From Hygrocybe punicea (taxonomy: Eukaryota; Basidiomycota; Agaricomycetes; Agaricales; Hygrophoraceae), in contig OY744473.1 in assembly GCA_963556145.1 (NCBI GenBank), positions 1,922,001 through 1,986,000 on the forward strand: DNA of 64,000 nt, read 5' to 3'. The notes below the pieces were generated by a model, which made no database searches, was not told where the DNA came from, and saw nothing but the letters and a program-made list of their open reading frames with translations. The position numbers and the translations under genes are program-made. This document shows, piece after piece, positions 34,758 to 46,715 of this stretch (position 1 is the stretch's first letter; each line of letters starts with the position of its first letter).

Positions 34758-35860
34758 TTACCCAATCATACTCCTCTTCCGCCCTCTGGATCTAACTGTG
34801 ATATTTGTCAGTGAGAAAGGTGGAGTAAACAACAGAATCATCTCGCCATCAGCCAACCGCCTCCCAATAGCTCCCCAGTCCTTTCCCATTCCTTCTTCGT
34901 AAGCCTCGAGAACCGAAGCGAAGAGGGGTTCCGAATCGGGATGGGTGGAGGAAAAGGCGCGCTCGAGTACATACAGATCTACTGCTTTATCCTCCACCAG
35001 AGGTGACTGATAGGCCAGCCCGAAGTCGACCAGGACCTAAATTAACATCATAGATGATCAAAACAGTTGAAAGGAAAGGCTGTGGCGGTACCAGCTCCGT
35101 TGGGTGAGGGGACCCTGGGAGAGACTTGAAGGACAGGGGATGTCGCAGCATCATATTAGATGTCGTCAGATCACCGTGAATAATGTCAGCTAAATGCATC
35201 TTTGCGATTTCATTCCCGATAAGTCCCATGAGAATTTCTGGGCTTACATTGATCAACCGGGGAATGACAAACTTTCAAGTCATTACTCACCTTGCGAAAT
35301 CCCATATTCTGATAAAGGACTGTCAGCCTCCAGACCGCTTTCGACTTCGTCGTCGTGATTGTTGTCGGATTCGTCGTCGTCCTCCTGTTCGTCCTCCTGT
35401 TCTTCTTCGACCTCTCCGCCGGGCAGTAAAGATCTCACATTGTTGCCTTCAATCCACTCCATCCCAAGAAGGTCTTCAGCTGCATCCACCATCCGAATAC
35501 CAGGTACATTCACGCCCGCACTTTTCACCATAACATTTAAAATTTTACTTTCAAAATTTACTTTACGGTTGAGATGCGACATGAGCTGCATACCGAAGAC
35601 ATCTGAGAAGTGCACGCGCCTCCCCCGCAACACGAGATCGAGTCAGCGAGGCGTCTAACGAGGGGTGTCTATATTTCTTGCGAAATCGGTATTTTAGAAG
35701 GACTGGGGTCGAATTGGAGTGCAGGTAGGCCTTGTAAACCTTCTAACCATGGTGACGTGTTAAAGGACGTCTAGGTAGTAAACACGACCGGACTTGCTGC
35801 TTCGGCTCCTTGTGAGATAAGTGTTGCTGATGCGAGAAGGGCAACCGATGAGGAGGTCAT
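34758..35860 (-). CDS. BUD32: KEOPS complex kinase Bud32 (PRPK/TP53RK family)
   Basis: Atypical small kinase/ATPase of the KEOPS/EKC complex, needed for t6A modification of ANN-decoding tRNAs. Five exons keep one frame: 35860-35798, 35742-35594, 35520-35291, 35237-35092, 35036-34758, giving 288 residues. MTSSSVALLASATLISQGAE leads into AKVYK (P-loop equivalent). LLKYRFRKKYRHPSLDASL holds the family's Lys and the RKxYRHPxLD signature. HGDLTTSNMML is the catalytic loop and VDFGLAY the DFG motif. The C-terminus ends VRSRGRKRSMIG, the typical basic tail with RxRGRKR. Intron 1 uses a GC donor (GCAAGT). An acidic insert of ~20 residues (EEEQEDEQEDDDESDNNHDD) makes it slightly longer than the usual ~250-260. 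Everything needed for function is present. Confidence 0.93.
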
Positions 35861-35887
35861 TCATAAAAAGCTGCTCAGTATTTGGTC

Positions 35888-36581
35888 ATGTTGAATTCGA
35901 AAGTCATTGACCTCCAGAACTACTGTACCGATGCCCGACCAATGTAAGCCATTTCAGCTCGTTAGATAACAAGCGCTAATACTTTCACAGCTCAATACGC
36001 AGCAGCCTCTCGCGTTCCACTAATCAAGTCGCCCAGTCTGCGAGTTCCAAGACCCGTTCGTCCGTTTTCTCCCTCGATCCAGCTGTGTTGATTGCGCCTT
36101 CATTCTTCCAGGTTCAGCTGCCACCAGACATCCATCCTCTTCCAGATACAGTAACTCCCTACGTAAGTGCCACGGCACATCAGTAGATTCAGTACTCCAT
36201 TTTTGGGTACACGCTAATTTTTGCCATCTGACATTTCAGTTCGTATATCCATTTACCATTGAGGCCCATATTCTCACAATGGAATCTTCTCGAAGGGCCA
36301 CCTTCGTTGCGCACAACGCGCGACGAGAAGCATACCTCCGCTCGCGCGAAGCCGAGAAGGAACGGCGGAAAAAGGATGCCCTGCGGCGGATTGCTCCTGG
36401 TTTTGAGCCACAAGGGGCACCCCTTATACCTGTGAAAAAGGTCGCGGGATCTTACGGATTGGGTACAGGGGCGGCGGAGCAACAAGCGAGTTCGGAATCC
36501 AGCAGCAATCATGAGCGGGATGTCATGGATGATTTGGTGGACAAGCTAGCTGCTTTGGAATCTGATCCGTCAAAACTCTGA
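35888..36581 (+). CDS. Hypothetical protein, 189 aa
   Basis: Three exons in one frame: 35888-35943, 35991-36162 and 36240-36581, both introns GT-AG with normal sizes (47 and 77 bp). The protein begins MLNSKVIDLQNYCTDARP. It has a Ser-rich N-terminal third and then QVQLPPDIHPLPDTVTPY joined by splicing to FVYPFTIEAHILTMESSRRA. A strongly charged helix follows (ARREAYLRSREAEKERRKK). It ends DDLVDKLAALESDPSKL. It lies 27 bp from the BUD32 start and is transcribed away from it, so the two share a promoter. No known domain is recognised, but splice consistency and composition support a real gene. Confidence 0.7.
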
Positions 36582-36736
36582 TTTGTCGAAATGGCTGTGA
36601 CTTAGTATTGTTTTCCTTGGTGTGACAGGGTGCATGGTAGCATACTATGTAATGAAGTATGTTGAATTTATTAGAAAAGTATACTAAATATTGTTATCAT
36701 ATTGTAGCCAAGGGGGTGGTGGGATGGGAATTTCCC

Positions 36737-36744
36737 ATATACAC
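36737..36744 (+). repeat. 8-bp target-site duplication, left (ATATACAC)
   Basis: Identical to 37475-37482 and directly abuts TAGTGATGGA, the end of the MITE. Confidence 0.85.
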
Positions 36745-37474
36745 TAGTGATGGATAGGTTTGGTTCTGAACCAAGGTTCGGACCTGAACTGAACTGAACT
36801 GAACCTGAAATAAGGTTCAGGTTCAAGCTGAAGCCTGAACTGAACCTGAGGTTCAGTTCAAGGTTCAGGCACAGGGAAAATTCTGTGAACCTGGTTCGAA
36901 CCAGTTTGAACCAGAACCTAAACTTCAACAAATGTGATATAATTTTGCTTAATTTTGGAAGAAACATGATCACTTTTCTCTAGTTGTTCCTGTTAAATCC
37001 TGTCACTCTCCTTTAGGGGGGTTTGAGCCCTGGATTTGTCAGGGATAAGTTGGTATAAGTTGTATAATATCTGTGGGTAAGCCTCAAGTATATGTGATGT
37101 ATTATATTATCATTATTTTTAAGTACTACAACTGCAATATTGAAGCTGATAAGCTTAATTTATTTAACATTTTAGCTTTAAGTGATACAAATGTACAGAC
37201 AATTTGCTGGTAAAGGAACCTTTGTTCATACTATATAACTACAAGGCATAAAATAAAGGCCTTTATACTGAATAAAAATGTAATCTAGCCCTATGATACA
37301 CTTACAGGTTTGGTTCAGGGTTCAGATCAGGGTGAACCTGAACTGAACCTATTTGAACCTGAACCTAAGGTTCAGTTCAAGGTTCAGCATATTGACTGAA
37401 CTGAACCTTAGGTTCGGTTCAAGGTTTGGATTTTTTTGGCCTGAACCGGACCAAACCGAACCTGTCCATCACTA
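36745..37474. mobile_element. hAT-type MITE with GGTTCA repeats (730 bp)
   Basis: Inverted ends TAGTGATGGATAGGTT and its complement AACCTGTCCATCACTA lie inside a perfect 8-bp duplication ATATACAC. Eight-base duplications and TAGNG ends are the hallmark of hAT elements. Just inside each end are dense GGTTCAGGTTCAG/TGAACCTGAACC repeats (36760-36915 and 37305-37440). The middle is AT-rich with no ORF, so it is non-autonomous. Confidence 0.88.
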
Positions 37475-37482
37475 ATATACAC
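37475..37482 (+). repeat. 8-bp target-site duplication, right (ATATACAC)
   Basis: Right copy of the duplication flanking the hAT-type MITE. Confidence 0.85.
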
Positions 37483-37724
37483 TCATTATATTTTAAGGGC
37501 TGGTCTGGAACCCCTCCCATCCTTTCATATATGGTATGTTTAGAGCATGTGTATATATTTTTGCTAGAAAACAAATCTAGATATGGAGATTTTTTAATAT
37601 ATGTGACATGTCTGAAGTACTTGAACACATCAGTAAATTTACATCCCCTTTTTTTTGCACTTTTGACACCTTGACCTTTTTCTCAACTTTTTTGCCAACT
37701 TTTTTCAGGCTTTTCCACCTTTTG

Positions 37725-38335
37725 GTACTTTAACAGCTTGAAAAAGTTTACAGCCGATTCGGAAATGGATGACCAAATCAACTTTTTTTTTTTTGTAACT
37801 TTTTTTTTTGAGACCGGCAACCACTGGGCCAGCTGTATTACTATAACCGTTCATGTCATGTGACACCAAGAGAATTGCTGAAATCACATAGAAATTCAAG
37901 TTATAAATTCATTGAGGGACATATGAGAAATGTGAAGCCTATGAAAATTGGAATGTGGCTAGGTGAAGGGCTGAATTATTTTAAATTATTTTTTGGTGGT
38001 GTATTCAAGGATGACATGGATTTTTGGTGTCCAAAACATGACTTGTGGCCTGAAATTGGCACCAAAAATATTTATTACACCACCAAAAAATAATTCAGCC
38101 CTTCACCTAGCCACATTTCAATTTTCATAGGCTTCACATTTCTCATATGTCCCTCAATGAATTTATAACTTGAATTTCTATGTGATTTCAGCAATTCTCT
38201 TGGTGTCACATGACATGAACGGTTATGGTAATACAGCTGGCCCGGTGGTTGCTGGTCTCCAAAAAAAAAAGTTACAAAAAAAAAATGTTGATTTGGTCAT
38301 CCATTTCTGAATTGGCTGTAAAGTTCTTGTACTTT
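37725..38335. repeat. Palindromic MITE-like element (~600 bp)
   Basis: Arms of about 280 bp mirror one another: TTACAGCCGATTC...GGTGACACCAAGAGAATTGCTG in the left arm pairs with CAGCAATTCTCTTGGTGTCAC...GAATTGGCTGTAAAG in the right. The inner edges are GGTGGTGTA (to 38003) and TACACCACC (from 38076), with a ~70-bp loop. The left arm has a ~10-bp extra stretch near the loop. Limits are approximate, and no clear target duplication was found. Confidence 0.8.
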
Positions 38336-38489
38336 TTTTTCTCTCATACCTTTTGACTCTTTTTTCTTGGGTTGTCATAACTGTTTAAAAGTTATGTGGA
38401 TTACCTTTTGACACTTTTTTCTCTGCTTGTTAGTTATAGTCCTTTTTTTTAAAAAGTTACTTAGATTGAATGAATATTGAAATAGATTA

Positions 38490-39075
38490 TATTGAAGCCT
38501 CCCATTGCCCTTGCCAGTCTTTTGTCACAACCATCTTTGTCATTGTCTCGCCAACACCACCGCTGCTGCTGCCAGTGGGTGGTTGCAGTTGTGGTCATGG
38601 TTGTCACCCTGCTGCTGCTGCCAGTTGGCGGTGGTGGTGGCCAATGTCATCCCATGGCCATCACTGCCAGCGGGTGGTGGGTCATCATCATTGTCATTGT
38701 CCTGCTGCTGCCACCAGTTGGCGGTGGTGACAGTGGTCATCATCGTTGTTGTCTTGCTTGCTGCTGCCAGTTGGCAGTGCTGGTGGCCACTGTTGTCATT
38801 GTCTTGCTTGCTGCTGCTCGTTGGCAGCAGTTGTTGTTGCTGTTGCCATCATTGTTGTAGTCATCCTACTGCCAGTTGTTAGTGGTGGTGGCCATTGTTG
38901 TTGTCATCCTGCTGCTGCTGCCAGTTAGCAGTGGTGATAGTGGTCATTGTTGTTGTTGTCTTGCTTGCTACTGCCAGTTGGCAGTGGCCATGGTTGCAGT
39001 AATTGTTGTCATTGTTGTCATTGTTGTCATTCTACTGCCAGTTGGCAGTGGTGGTGGCATTGTCTTCTATGTGCC
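38490..39075 (+). repeat. GCTGCTGCCAGTTGGC minisatellite
   Basis: Degenerate ~55-65-bp units with CTGCTGCTGCCAGTTGGCAGTGG then TGGTGGCCATTGTTGTCATTGTC. It is rich in CTG/GTT/GTC triplets. The Cys/Leu/Val-rich frames across it are composition artefacts. Confidence 0.8.
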
Positions 39076-40282
39076 ATCCTGCCCTGGTTAGTGGGGATTG
39101 GGGATAGTGAGGCAGTTGGGTATGTACCTTATCAGCCTGGGTGTTCTCACACTCACACTCTCCTTGTCATTTCTTGTTGACACCATCTTCCCTGTTGCCA
39201 TGTTGTCATGTCTGTGTCAAAGGTCGGTGGCAAAAAACGCTAAGTCAGAACTTACTGAAAGTGGCAAGTGACAATGTTTGGCACTCCATTTTGCCAAACT
39301 TTGCTAAATGGTCCGTGTGTGACTTCAAAACATATATAAGTCCAACACATATTTACACTTGCTTCAGTTCATTCCTCAATCTTTTAGTGACTTAACAGAA
39401 CTGTAATAACAATTCATTAGCACTATTGTAAATATATTATAGTCTAATCAAAATTATTTGATTATTTGCCTACCCAATGACTGATTATTAAGAATATTAT
39501 ATATAGCATTTCTTCATCTTGTAAAATTTTCACTGAAAAAGATTTGAATTGCCTGCAAAAATAGAACCACCAGTGTAATTTAGAGAACTTTTTGATGTGC
39601 TTTTATCTACTTTTACAAGAGATTTCACCTTTTCCAGGATAAGGAACATAGCATGGAAAAGGTGAAAAGGGCCCATATGTGGTTTTACTGATGTCAGTTC
39701 TGCGTGTGGTCATATCACTGCTGTTTATCCTGCTATAGCACTAGCTACTTTGTATCTGACATCTTCTTGGCACTATTGTCCCAAGTACAGATAATGTTGA
39801 TGATATATTTTTAGGTTTGACTTGCTATAGTTGGGGTGTTTTTTCAAGACCATCTTGTCATTCTTCATTTGGCAAATATGCAAGCATGGGCTTGCTCACA
39901 TTGACCTTCAAGCTGGGGCTGAAGTACAGAATGAAAGAGATGAAAAATGTTGGTGCAACATTGATGTTATAGCATCACAGGGAGGCATATGTATGGTCTA
40001 ATCACACTTAGTCAGTTTGTCCTTTGAGTGCAGTAAGTTGTCTGTGGTCCAGCTCTGAATTTAGAAGCTGGATCCAGGCTGAAGTAGAAATGTTACAAGA
40101 ATGAAGTAATACAAAGTAATCAGAAAGAAAGGAGGCTGCAGAACCATAAGAGGCTATTAATTTCTTTTTTTTTGGGGGGGGGGGGTTATATAAAAAACAG
40201 GAGTGTAGGGAAAGCAGTCGCAGAGGTAAAAAGGCAAGATGGACCCGGTGAGTGGGAAATGCAATGGGAAGCAGCTGAGCAG
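39076..40282. other. Non-coding stretch before the DIRS-like element
   Basis: Low CpG, AT-rich, no gene recognised. A G-run (about 40172-40185) lies next to TTTTTTTT. This part may include the untranslated 3' end of the DIRS-like element that starts its coding at 40283. Confidence 0.5.
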
Positions 40283-42118
40283 TCAACGATGGGTGAACAG
40301 TAGTTTGGCCTGTAAGGCAGGGTGGTGATGAATGTAAAGCTGCCAAGCATCAGAGGCCCAGCGGCCAATACTCTGAATCAAGTATGGAGGCACTCCGGCA
40401 TTCACAAGGTTGGTTGCATCACCAGAACAGAGAGAATGGCCACCGAGGGAAGGGTTGATGAAATATTTTCACAAGCAGCTTAAAAACCAAGAATGAGTAG
40501 GGATGGAGCCATTAGAACGCAAGAAAAGTTCAGGGTGGCTGGGCAAAAGGGAGTGGCAAGAATAAAGATAAGGAAGAAAAATAGCAAGGGGGTCATGTGG
40601 GGAATTGTGACTGTGAATGAGAACCTTGCTGCCTTTGAAAAAGCAATTGGATTTGTGCCCATGCAGGTAAAAGTCAAAGGCGGTGGGGTCAAGATTAATG
40701 GTGTGTCGCAGGATAACTTTATGATAGTCTTGTAATTGTAGGAAGTCAGGCCACACCAATTCTCTGAGTCAAAGGAGGCTGTGGAAGGTGACAGTCATCA
40801 TGGCAGCAAAGAGGCAGTCATCATGGGAAGTGGAGTGGAGGGAATTGGAGGTGATGGAGTCAAGTTCAGATTGCAGCAAGGGTCGCTTCCTATTGGTGCC
40901 AGTGGCATGGAGTTTCTTGCATCCTGCTAAAGTCTTGATGATGAGAGGATGCCTGATGAGAAGCATGGACATTGGGGTAGAAAGGCTCAAGTTGATTGCA
41001 TATGCCTGAAAGGTAGTTATTGATGGACTGTGGTTTGATATGGTGGGACATGTAAATGATGAAGAAACTGAGAGAGTCAGGAGTGGGCATGTTGGGAAGG
41101 TTGTGGGAAGCACAAAAGGTGATATATGAATGTAATGTGAAAGAATACATGGCAGCAGTAGCAGGCTCAATAGCACAACCAGCGATGGCACGCTCGTGCC
41201 TGAGCTTGTCAATTGATTAGGGTTGCTGTGAGGGCTGCCTGGTCAATTTATGGGCAGTCATCAACATTGTACTGCCCCCAGCAGCACATGAGGGGGTTCA
41301 AAAAGGGCAATAGACAAGCATGGCCAGAGAGAGAGGGCGATGTTGTCGCAATCACGGGATAAGGCATCTGTGATATTATTAAAGGTGCCAGGAAGGAAAT
41401 GCATGCAGAAGGTGAAGTGATGCATTAGACAGAGTCGGACAGCAGTGATGAGGATTGTGTAACTTATATTCAGGTGTCGCACAGAGGGTGTTAAACATGT
41501 TGACAGTATTCATGTTGTCACAGTACACTGTGACACATCAAGGCAAGGGTTGAACATACAGTGCAACATGCATCAAGGCAGAGAAGACGGAGAGTGCTTT
41601 GAGATAGAAAATATTGCTGGTGTCATCGTGAGCAATCACGTGTTTATGGCCAGTGCTAGGAAGGGGGGGGACCAGAACCCAAGGCCAGTCGGACAGGCAT
41701 CAGAGTAAAAGGAGATGTCAACTTCATTGGTGGACCAGGTCATGGAATTCAAAATGTGGATACCATCAGAGCATTCAATTTCATCTGCGATCCAGTGGAG
41801 CTCCTGGTTCATTGTGCTATTAATTCAAATGGGCTTGTGAGGTGAGGATTTGCCAAACATTTTAAAATACGTCATTGAGAGGCCTGGGCACAACAAAAGG
41901 TGGACATTCAGGGCCCAATTGACCTATCTGGTGTTTTGCATGGGAAGTGTTTGAACAAATCCACACCAAGGGTTTCTGGAGTGCATCATTGATTGGGAAA
42001 TTACCTTGTTGTCCTTTGTGAACAAGGATTTAGCTCTTCTATAACTCTGGGTTATTTCTGTTGGTGGTGGGGTTGAGAGGTGAATCCTATCAAAGGTTAG
42101 CTTTGAAGGAGACAACAA
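40283..42118 (-). pseudogene. DIRS-like retroelement: RNase H and tyrosine recombinase part
   Basis: Reading on the minus strand, 42118 downwards gives WALNVHLLLCPGLS and NSMTWSTNEVDISFYSDACP plus TGLGFW (RNase H region, Asp in YSDAC). Then comes FLPGTFNNITDALSRD (DALSR signature). After stops comes the tyrosine recombinase: HSYITFCASHNLP, then HHIKPQSINNYLSGI, then TVTFHSLLRLGE-like sequence. The last part is NPSLGGHSLCSGDATNLVNAG with PPYLIQSIGRWASDAWQLYI, ending FTHR at TGA 40283-40285. DIRS elements use such a recombinase in place of an integrase. The HxxR Arg is replaced by Cys (HSLC), and a TGA precedes KYFINPSL. Both fit C-to-T change. This is dead. Confidence 0.8.
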
Positions 42119-45100
42119 ATACTTGACAATGAAATAAGTCAGATGTATGACTTATGGAGGATGAATGAACAGTGAGGTCTTTCCTATACAAGGTAAGGAC
42201 TTTCAGTGATGTGCAAGAGTCTATGTGGATGACAACTCAAGCAAGTATGAACAGTGTATGATGAGCAAGTGTACAACAGTCAAGTATACAAGTGTCAAGT
42301 ATACAATGAGTGAAAGTACAACAGAGATGAGCGATGAGCGATGGATGATGGGTGAGTGTAACAGTAGATGTCAAACAAGGGAGGTGTGACAAAGTACTAT
42401 ATACAAGAATAAATGAACTGAATAATAGACAAGTAGAATTGATAATCAAGATATCAGACTTTATTCCAAAGCTTCAAACGCGCATTGGCTACTAGTGCAG
42501 AATAAAGTACTGGGATATCTTTGGTGGTGACCAATAGAACTTGAAAGAAATTGAATGTGACTGTACTATGTGACAGAATACAAAGAATATATATCAAACA
42601 AGTAATAAGGGAGTATCAATATATCTGAGATTGATAATCCTTAGACAAATAAATGATGACTTGAACTGCAATTGGTATTTGGGTACTAGCTACTACCAAA
42701 GTAGGTAATACAAACAAATACAGAGGGGTGAATCAGAATCTGGGAGAGGGACTGTCCTGTGACTGGGCCTGTCAGATTAGGTGACTGGGCCATCTCCAGC
42801 AGAAACTGGGCTCTATATATACCTATTCTACAGCAGGAGTCATACTGAGTCATAGAAAGGTATATGAAATGGAGAGCATAGGTTATGACTCATAGGGAGT
42901 CATACAAGGGAGAGGCATAGGTTTATGACTCATAAGGAGTCATAATAATGAAAGGCATGGGGGTTATGACTCATAAGGAATCAGAAGAAGGGAAGGCATG
43001 GGTTTGTGACTCATACAGAGTCAATTACTGAGTCACATAGATACTATAATCAAAGGAGGGGGCATAATGAGTCAGGAATAGTCATAATGAGTCATGGGTT
43101 GTCATAATGAGTCATGGGTTGTCATAATGAGTCATGGGTTGTCATAATGAGTCATGGGTTGTCATAATGAGTCATGGGTTGTCATAATGAGTCATGGGTT
43201 GTCATAATGAGTCATGGGTTGTCATAATGAGTCATGGGTTGTCATAATGAGTCATGGGGGTCATGAATATGTCATGGATAGATCAATGAGTCACATTTGA
43301 TAGAGTGAGTCATGCTGCTGATCTAATCTTGGGTGTGTGAATCAAAGGCAAGGGCTGTGCCAGGGTATGCTTCTAGAATCATCTTTCTGAGGCTGTGCTT
43401 CTTGATCAATTGATGCCATGCCATGTGTGTATTCTTATCAGTTAAGAACTTGTTTAGTGGGCCAGTGCTACGCATGGCATGAACGAGTTCTTTTTTTCCC
43501 CTCCTCACTTTTATCATAGCAACCTCTCACCATAGCAACATAAAAAGTAGAAAAAATAAAACTGCATAGTGTGTCTCGACCTCCTCTCTCACTGTCATGT
43601 CTTCCTTGCTTCATCATTATGCAATATGCTCAGCCAAAAGAGAGAGCAACAGGTCAACAGTCAAATAGAACTGCCTTTAAACAGTATAATAACAATTGAC
43701 TTACATTTGCTCAACCCTACTTCTCCATAACCTTGCTACATAACAGATGATAACATGAAGACAGCTGTGCTTGAGTGGGCCAATGTTGCATATGGCATGA
43801 ACAAAGTTTTGTTTCTGTCTTTGGATTTTTATTTGTATGATTATTACAAATATTGATAAGTGATTTTGCTTGAAATATATAATTAGCATATAATATATAC
43901 AGTGGTATCACATTGAATTATATGTTTTAAGTAAAAATAACATTATATCATCTGAGTTACACTGATTTCTACTTATATGGCTGATATATCTATATATAGT
44001 AACAAGGGTCACATGTGACTATGACTCCTATGATCACCTCAAAATTTAGCATATATGGTGTAAAATTGTCTTATATGGTTAGACTGGTCACATGTGACTA
44101 TCACCATTGTGATCAGCAAAAAATTTGCTATATAATGTCAAAAATTGCCTTATATGGTTAGATTGGTCACATTTCACTGTCACATCTGACCCAAAATAAT
44201 AATATTAGTCAGCAGTTTGATTTTCAGCTGATTCTGATAAGAATTGAGACCAGTACGAATATTTTAAATATAATTGGAAGGTAATTTGTCTTTTTTGCAA
44301 CAACCCATATTTGGATGCTTATGTAAGCTTGTCCACACACGGCCCCAACTGGTTCTGATTTTCCAGTATCAGAAGTACAATCATATCTCTTGCCCAAAAA
44401 TTTTTTCTCTATAGGCAATGCATGAACATTAATTAATTAATTAATTACGAACCCTCACTGAACCAGGTCTCATAAAGAACGAGTCTTTTAATAAGTTAAA
44501 AGAACTTGTAAAAGGATAAGACCAGCGCTAAGCTGTATTTGATTGATTGATGTGAAATGTGATGTGCTTCTTGATCAGGGAATGATGGGTGGCATGTGTT
44601 ATCTCTATGATTGGAGATAAGGATGTGGCTGTGCTTCTTGTGCTTCTTTGGCCTCTGATAAGATGTTTGGGGGCCTTATTAGTCAAGATAAGGGTATTCC
44701 TTCATATCCTCTGCATAGATAAGGGTTTTCTTGTATGTCCCTTCTGTAGATAAGGGTTTCTTGCATGTCCCTTGTATAGATACAGTTTCATGTGTGTCCT
44801 ATGTGCAGATAAAGGTATTCCTCTCTACTCCATATGCAGATGGGGGTGCTTCAGTATGAATGGTCCTTGTAACATTGTGTGTACTGTAGGGATTTTGACT
44901 AGTGACAGCATACTGCTATGTTTTGATCCAAATCCTTTTTGGATCATGACACTGGCCATCTTCTGGAAATGATGAAGAGGGCAACATTGCCCTAAGGAAG
45001 CGAAGCAACAGATGGCAGTGATAAGTTCCGTGCAGCAGTTGGAGTCTGTTACAGATCGCTTCTGCAGCAGGCTCCAGCAACAATCAACTTAACTAGGGGA

Positions 45101-45310
45101 TCAATTTCCAGAGGAGAGAACAGCAGTTTTCATTGTTGCTTACAACTAAGACAACACTGCTAAGAGAGGGAGGGTCATGGTCTAATGTCATTGTGAGCTG
45201 TAGGGGTTACCCAAGACAAGAGGGTCTGTCCCAAGAACCAGACTAAATGTAAAGAAGAGAACAGAAGAAAAAGTCTGAACCAACTACAAGAACAGTAGAT
45301 ATAGTGACTG
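42119..45310. other. Insertion block of unknown identity, repeat-rich
   Basis: No coding signal is recognisable. It contains TACAACAGTCAAGTATACAA-type repeats (42240-42330) and the bZIP-site array (42836-43300). There are direct repeats of GGGCCAGTGCTACGCATGGC (43458) and a related GGGCCAATGTTGCATATGGC (43777). A ~72-bp unit is repeated two to three times (GGTCACATGTGACTAT, 44005-44180). TTAATTAATTAATTAATTA lies at 44430. GATAAGGGTTT units occur at 44690-44830. The block separates the reverse-transcriptase and RNase H parts of the DIRS-like element. Confidence 0.5.
42836..43300 (+). repeat. Tandem array with ATGAGTCAT / ATGACTCAT motifs
   Basis: From 43081 to 43260 nine consecutive 20-bp units GTCATAATGAGTCATGGGTT follow each other almost without change. 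To the left (42836-43080) are longer ~50-bp units containing TATGACTCATA and GGAGTCATA. Every unit has TGAGTCA or its complement, the consensus bound by Gcn4/AP-1-type bZIP factors. Confidence 0.88.
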
Positions 45311-45487
45311 GTCTTGAGGGGAGGTAAATGGAAATCCAACCATGAAGCTACAGCAAGTCCAACTACACCATGTGTTCACCATGAGGTGGACATGAGGCGT
45401 CCTCATGTTGATGTTCTTGCAATCCAACTGGAGGCCCAGGTGTCATTGAGGGATAGAGGAGGTCTGGATGACTTGGATTATTTGTCA

Positions 45488-45880
45488 TCAGATCATGTGA
45501 TATGCAGAATTGCCAATTTGGGGTCTACGCTTGTTGTAATGGGCAAGTAGGTAGTCTGGCAGATGCATTGTACAGTTGGGTTGGAGAGAGGCATCATCCA
45601 GTGTGGGATTGGTGAAGGGAGTGTCTTGAGATAGTGTGGATATAGCAGCAAGGTTGGTATGAAAGAAAACAAAGGAATGTGCTGGGGGAAAACCAACTAG
45701 GATGGTGAGATAGTTGAGGTCAGATATGCAAACAGCGTAAGCTGTGCTGGATGATGATGTCTGTGTCAATGACATATTGAGGGGCGATGTCTTGTCCTGT
45801 GTGTAGAACAATGTGGTCCACTTGATGTTGGTATTCATCCAAGAAAGGGTATTGTTGTAAATGAGTGTGGGAGGTATCAA
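45488..45880 (-). pseudogene. Unrecognised 130-codon retroelement-like fragment
   Basis: The frame includes DLNYLTILVGFPPAHSFVFF and LDDASLQPNCTMHLPDYLLA plus HYNKRRPQIGN. It has no ATG-anchored model and no recognised domain. The neighbourhood (CpG-poor, between retroelement pieces) suggests transposon origin. Confidence 0.3.
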
Positions 45881-46715
45881 GGTTACAGATGGAAAAGAAT
45901 AAATGAATGTGGGTCCAGGTTTTGAGTCATGGCACAGGTGACAAGCTGTGGGAACAAGTAGTCAGGTACTGCATAGAAGCGATGATATGTGAACAATACA
46001 CAATAGGGGTCAGTTCACTGTATTGGGAAGTCGTATGGTCTGTGGTTGACGTCTGAAGGTGTGTGCTTTGGCAATGGTGAGATTTGAGGGAACAGTGAAA
46101 TGTCTTGTGATTGAGGATTGTGCAGAGTATACAAGCAGGTGAGAAATGTCATCGGATAGTCAGGGAGGATAATGGTAGGCATGGGATATGAAAGTGGAAA
46201 TCATATATCCAGGAATGGAAATTGTCAATTACGTGTTAGTATACTGTCAAGGTGGATGTCGGTTTCATCAATAAAGGGAGGTTGCCTTCTCCAGAGTCAA
46301 ATCATGATGATGTGGAAACCAATCAGGAAGGTGATTGCTATGGCACCAATGATCATCGTAATCACGAACTGTTTGGTGAGGATCACCATTGTGTATCGGT
46401 TTGGGAAGACAGTATGTCATACAGCGAGGACAATGAGAGTGACATTGTAGTAGTTGTGCCTGCACTGTCACGTGACCCAGGTCCCATGGTTGGGTTCCCT
46501 TATGTAGTGACTTGCGGTCTCAGTTGATCCATCCTATCTGATTCCATTGTCACTTCCCCTTTTGTGTGTGAGCAGCCCTGGACCCACTCCAACATCCATT
46601 GGCAAGGGGACTATTTGGGTACAGCAAGGTCACATGGAGATGTGTCCATGGTTGGTCTGGACTGTTCTAGAAGAAAGGATCAAAAGGGAACAAGAACAAG
46701 AATAAACAACAATGC

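Noticed and set aside
36770..36915. GGTTCGAACC motif as a tRNA B-box
   Set aside because: It is one of many GGTTCA/GGTTCG repeats internal to the hAT MITE.
38492..39180. Overlapping hydrophobic/Cys-rich ORFs
   Set aside because: They translate the CTG/GTT-rich minisatellite, and three frames are equally open.
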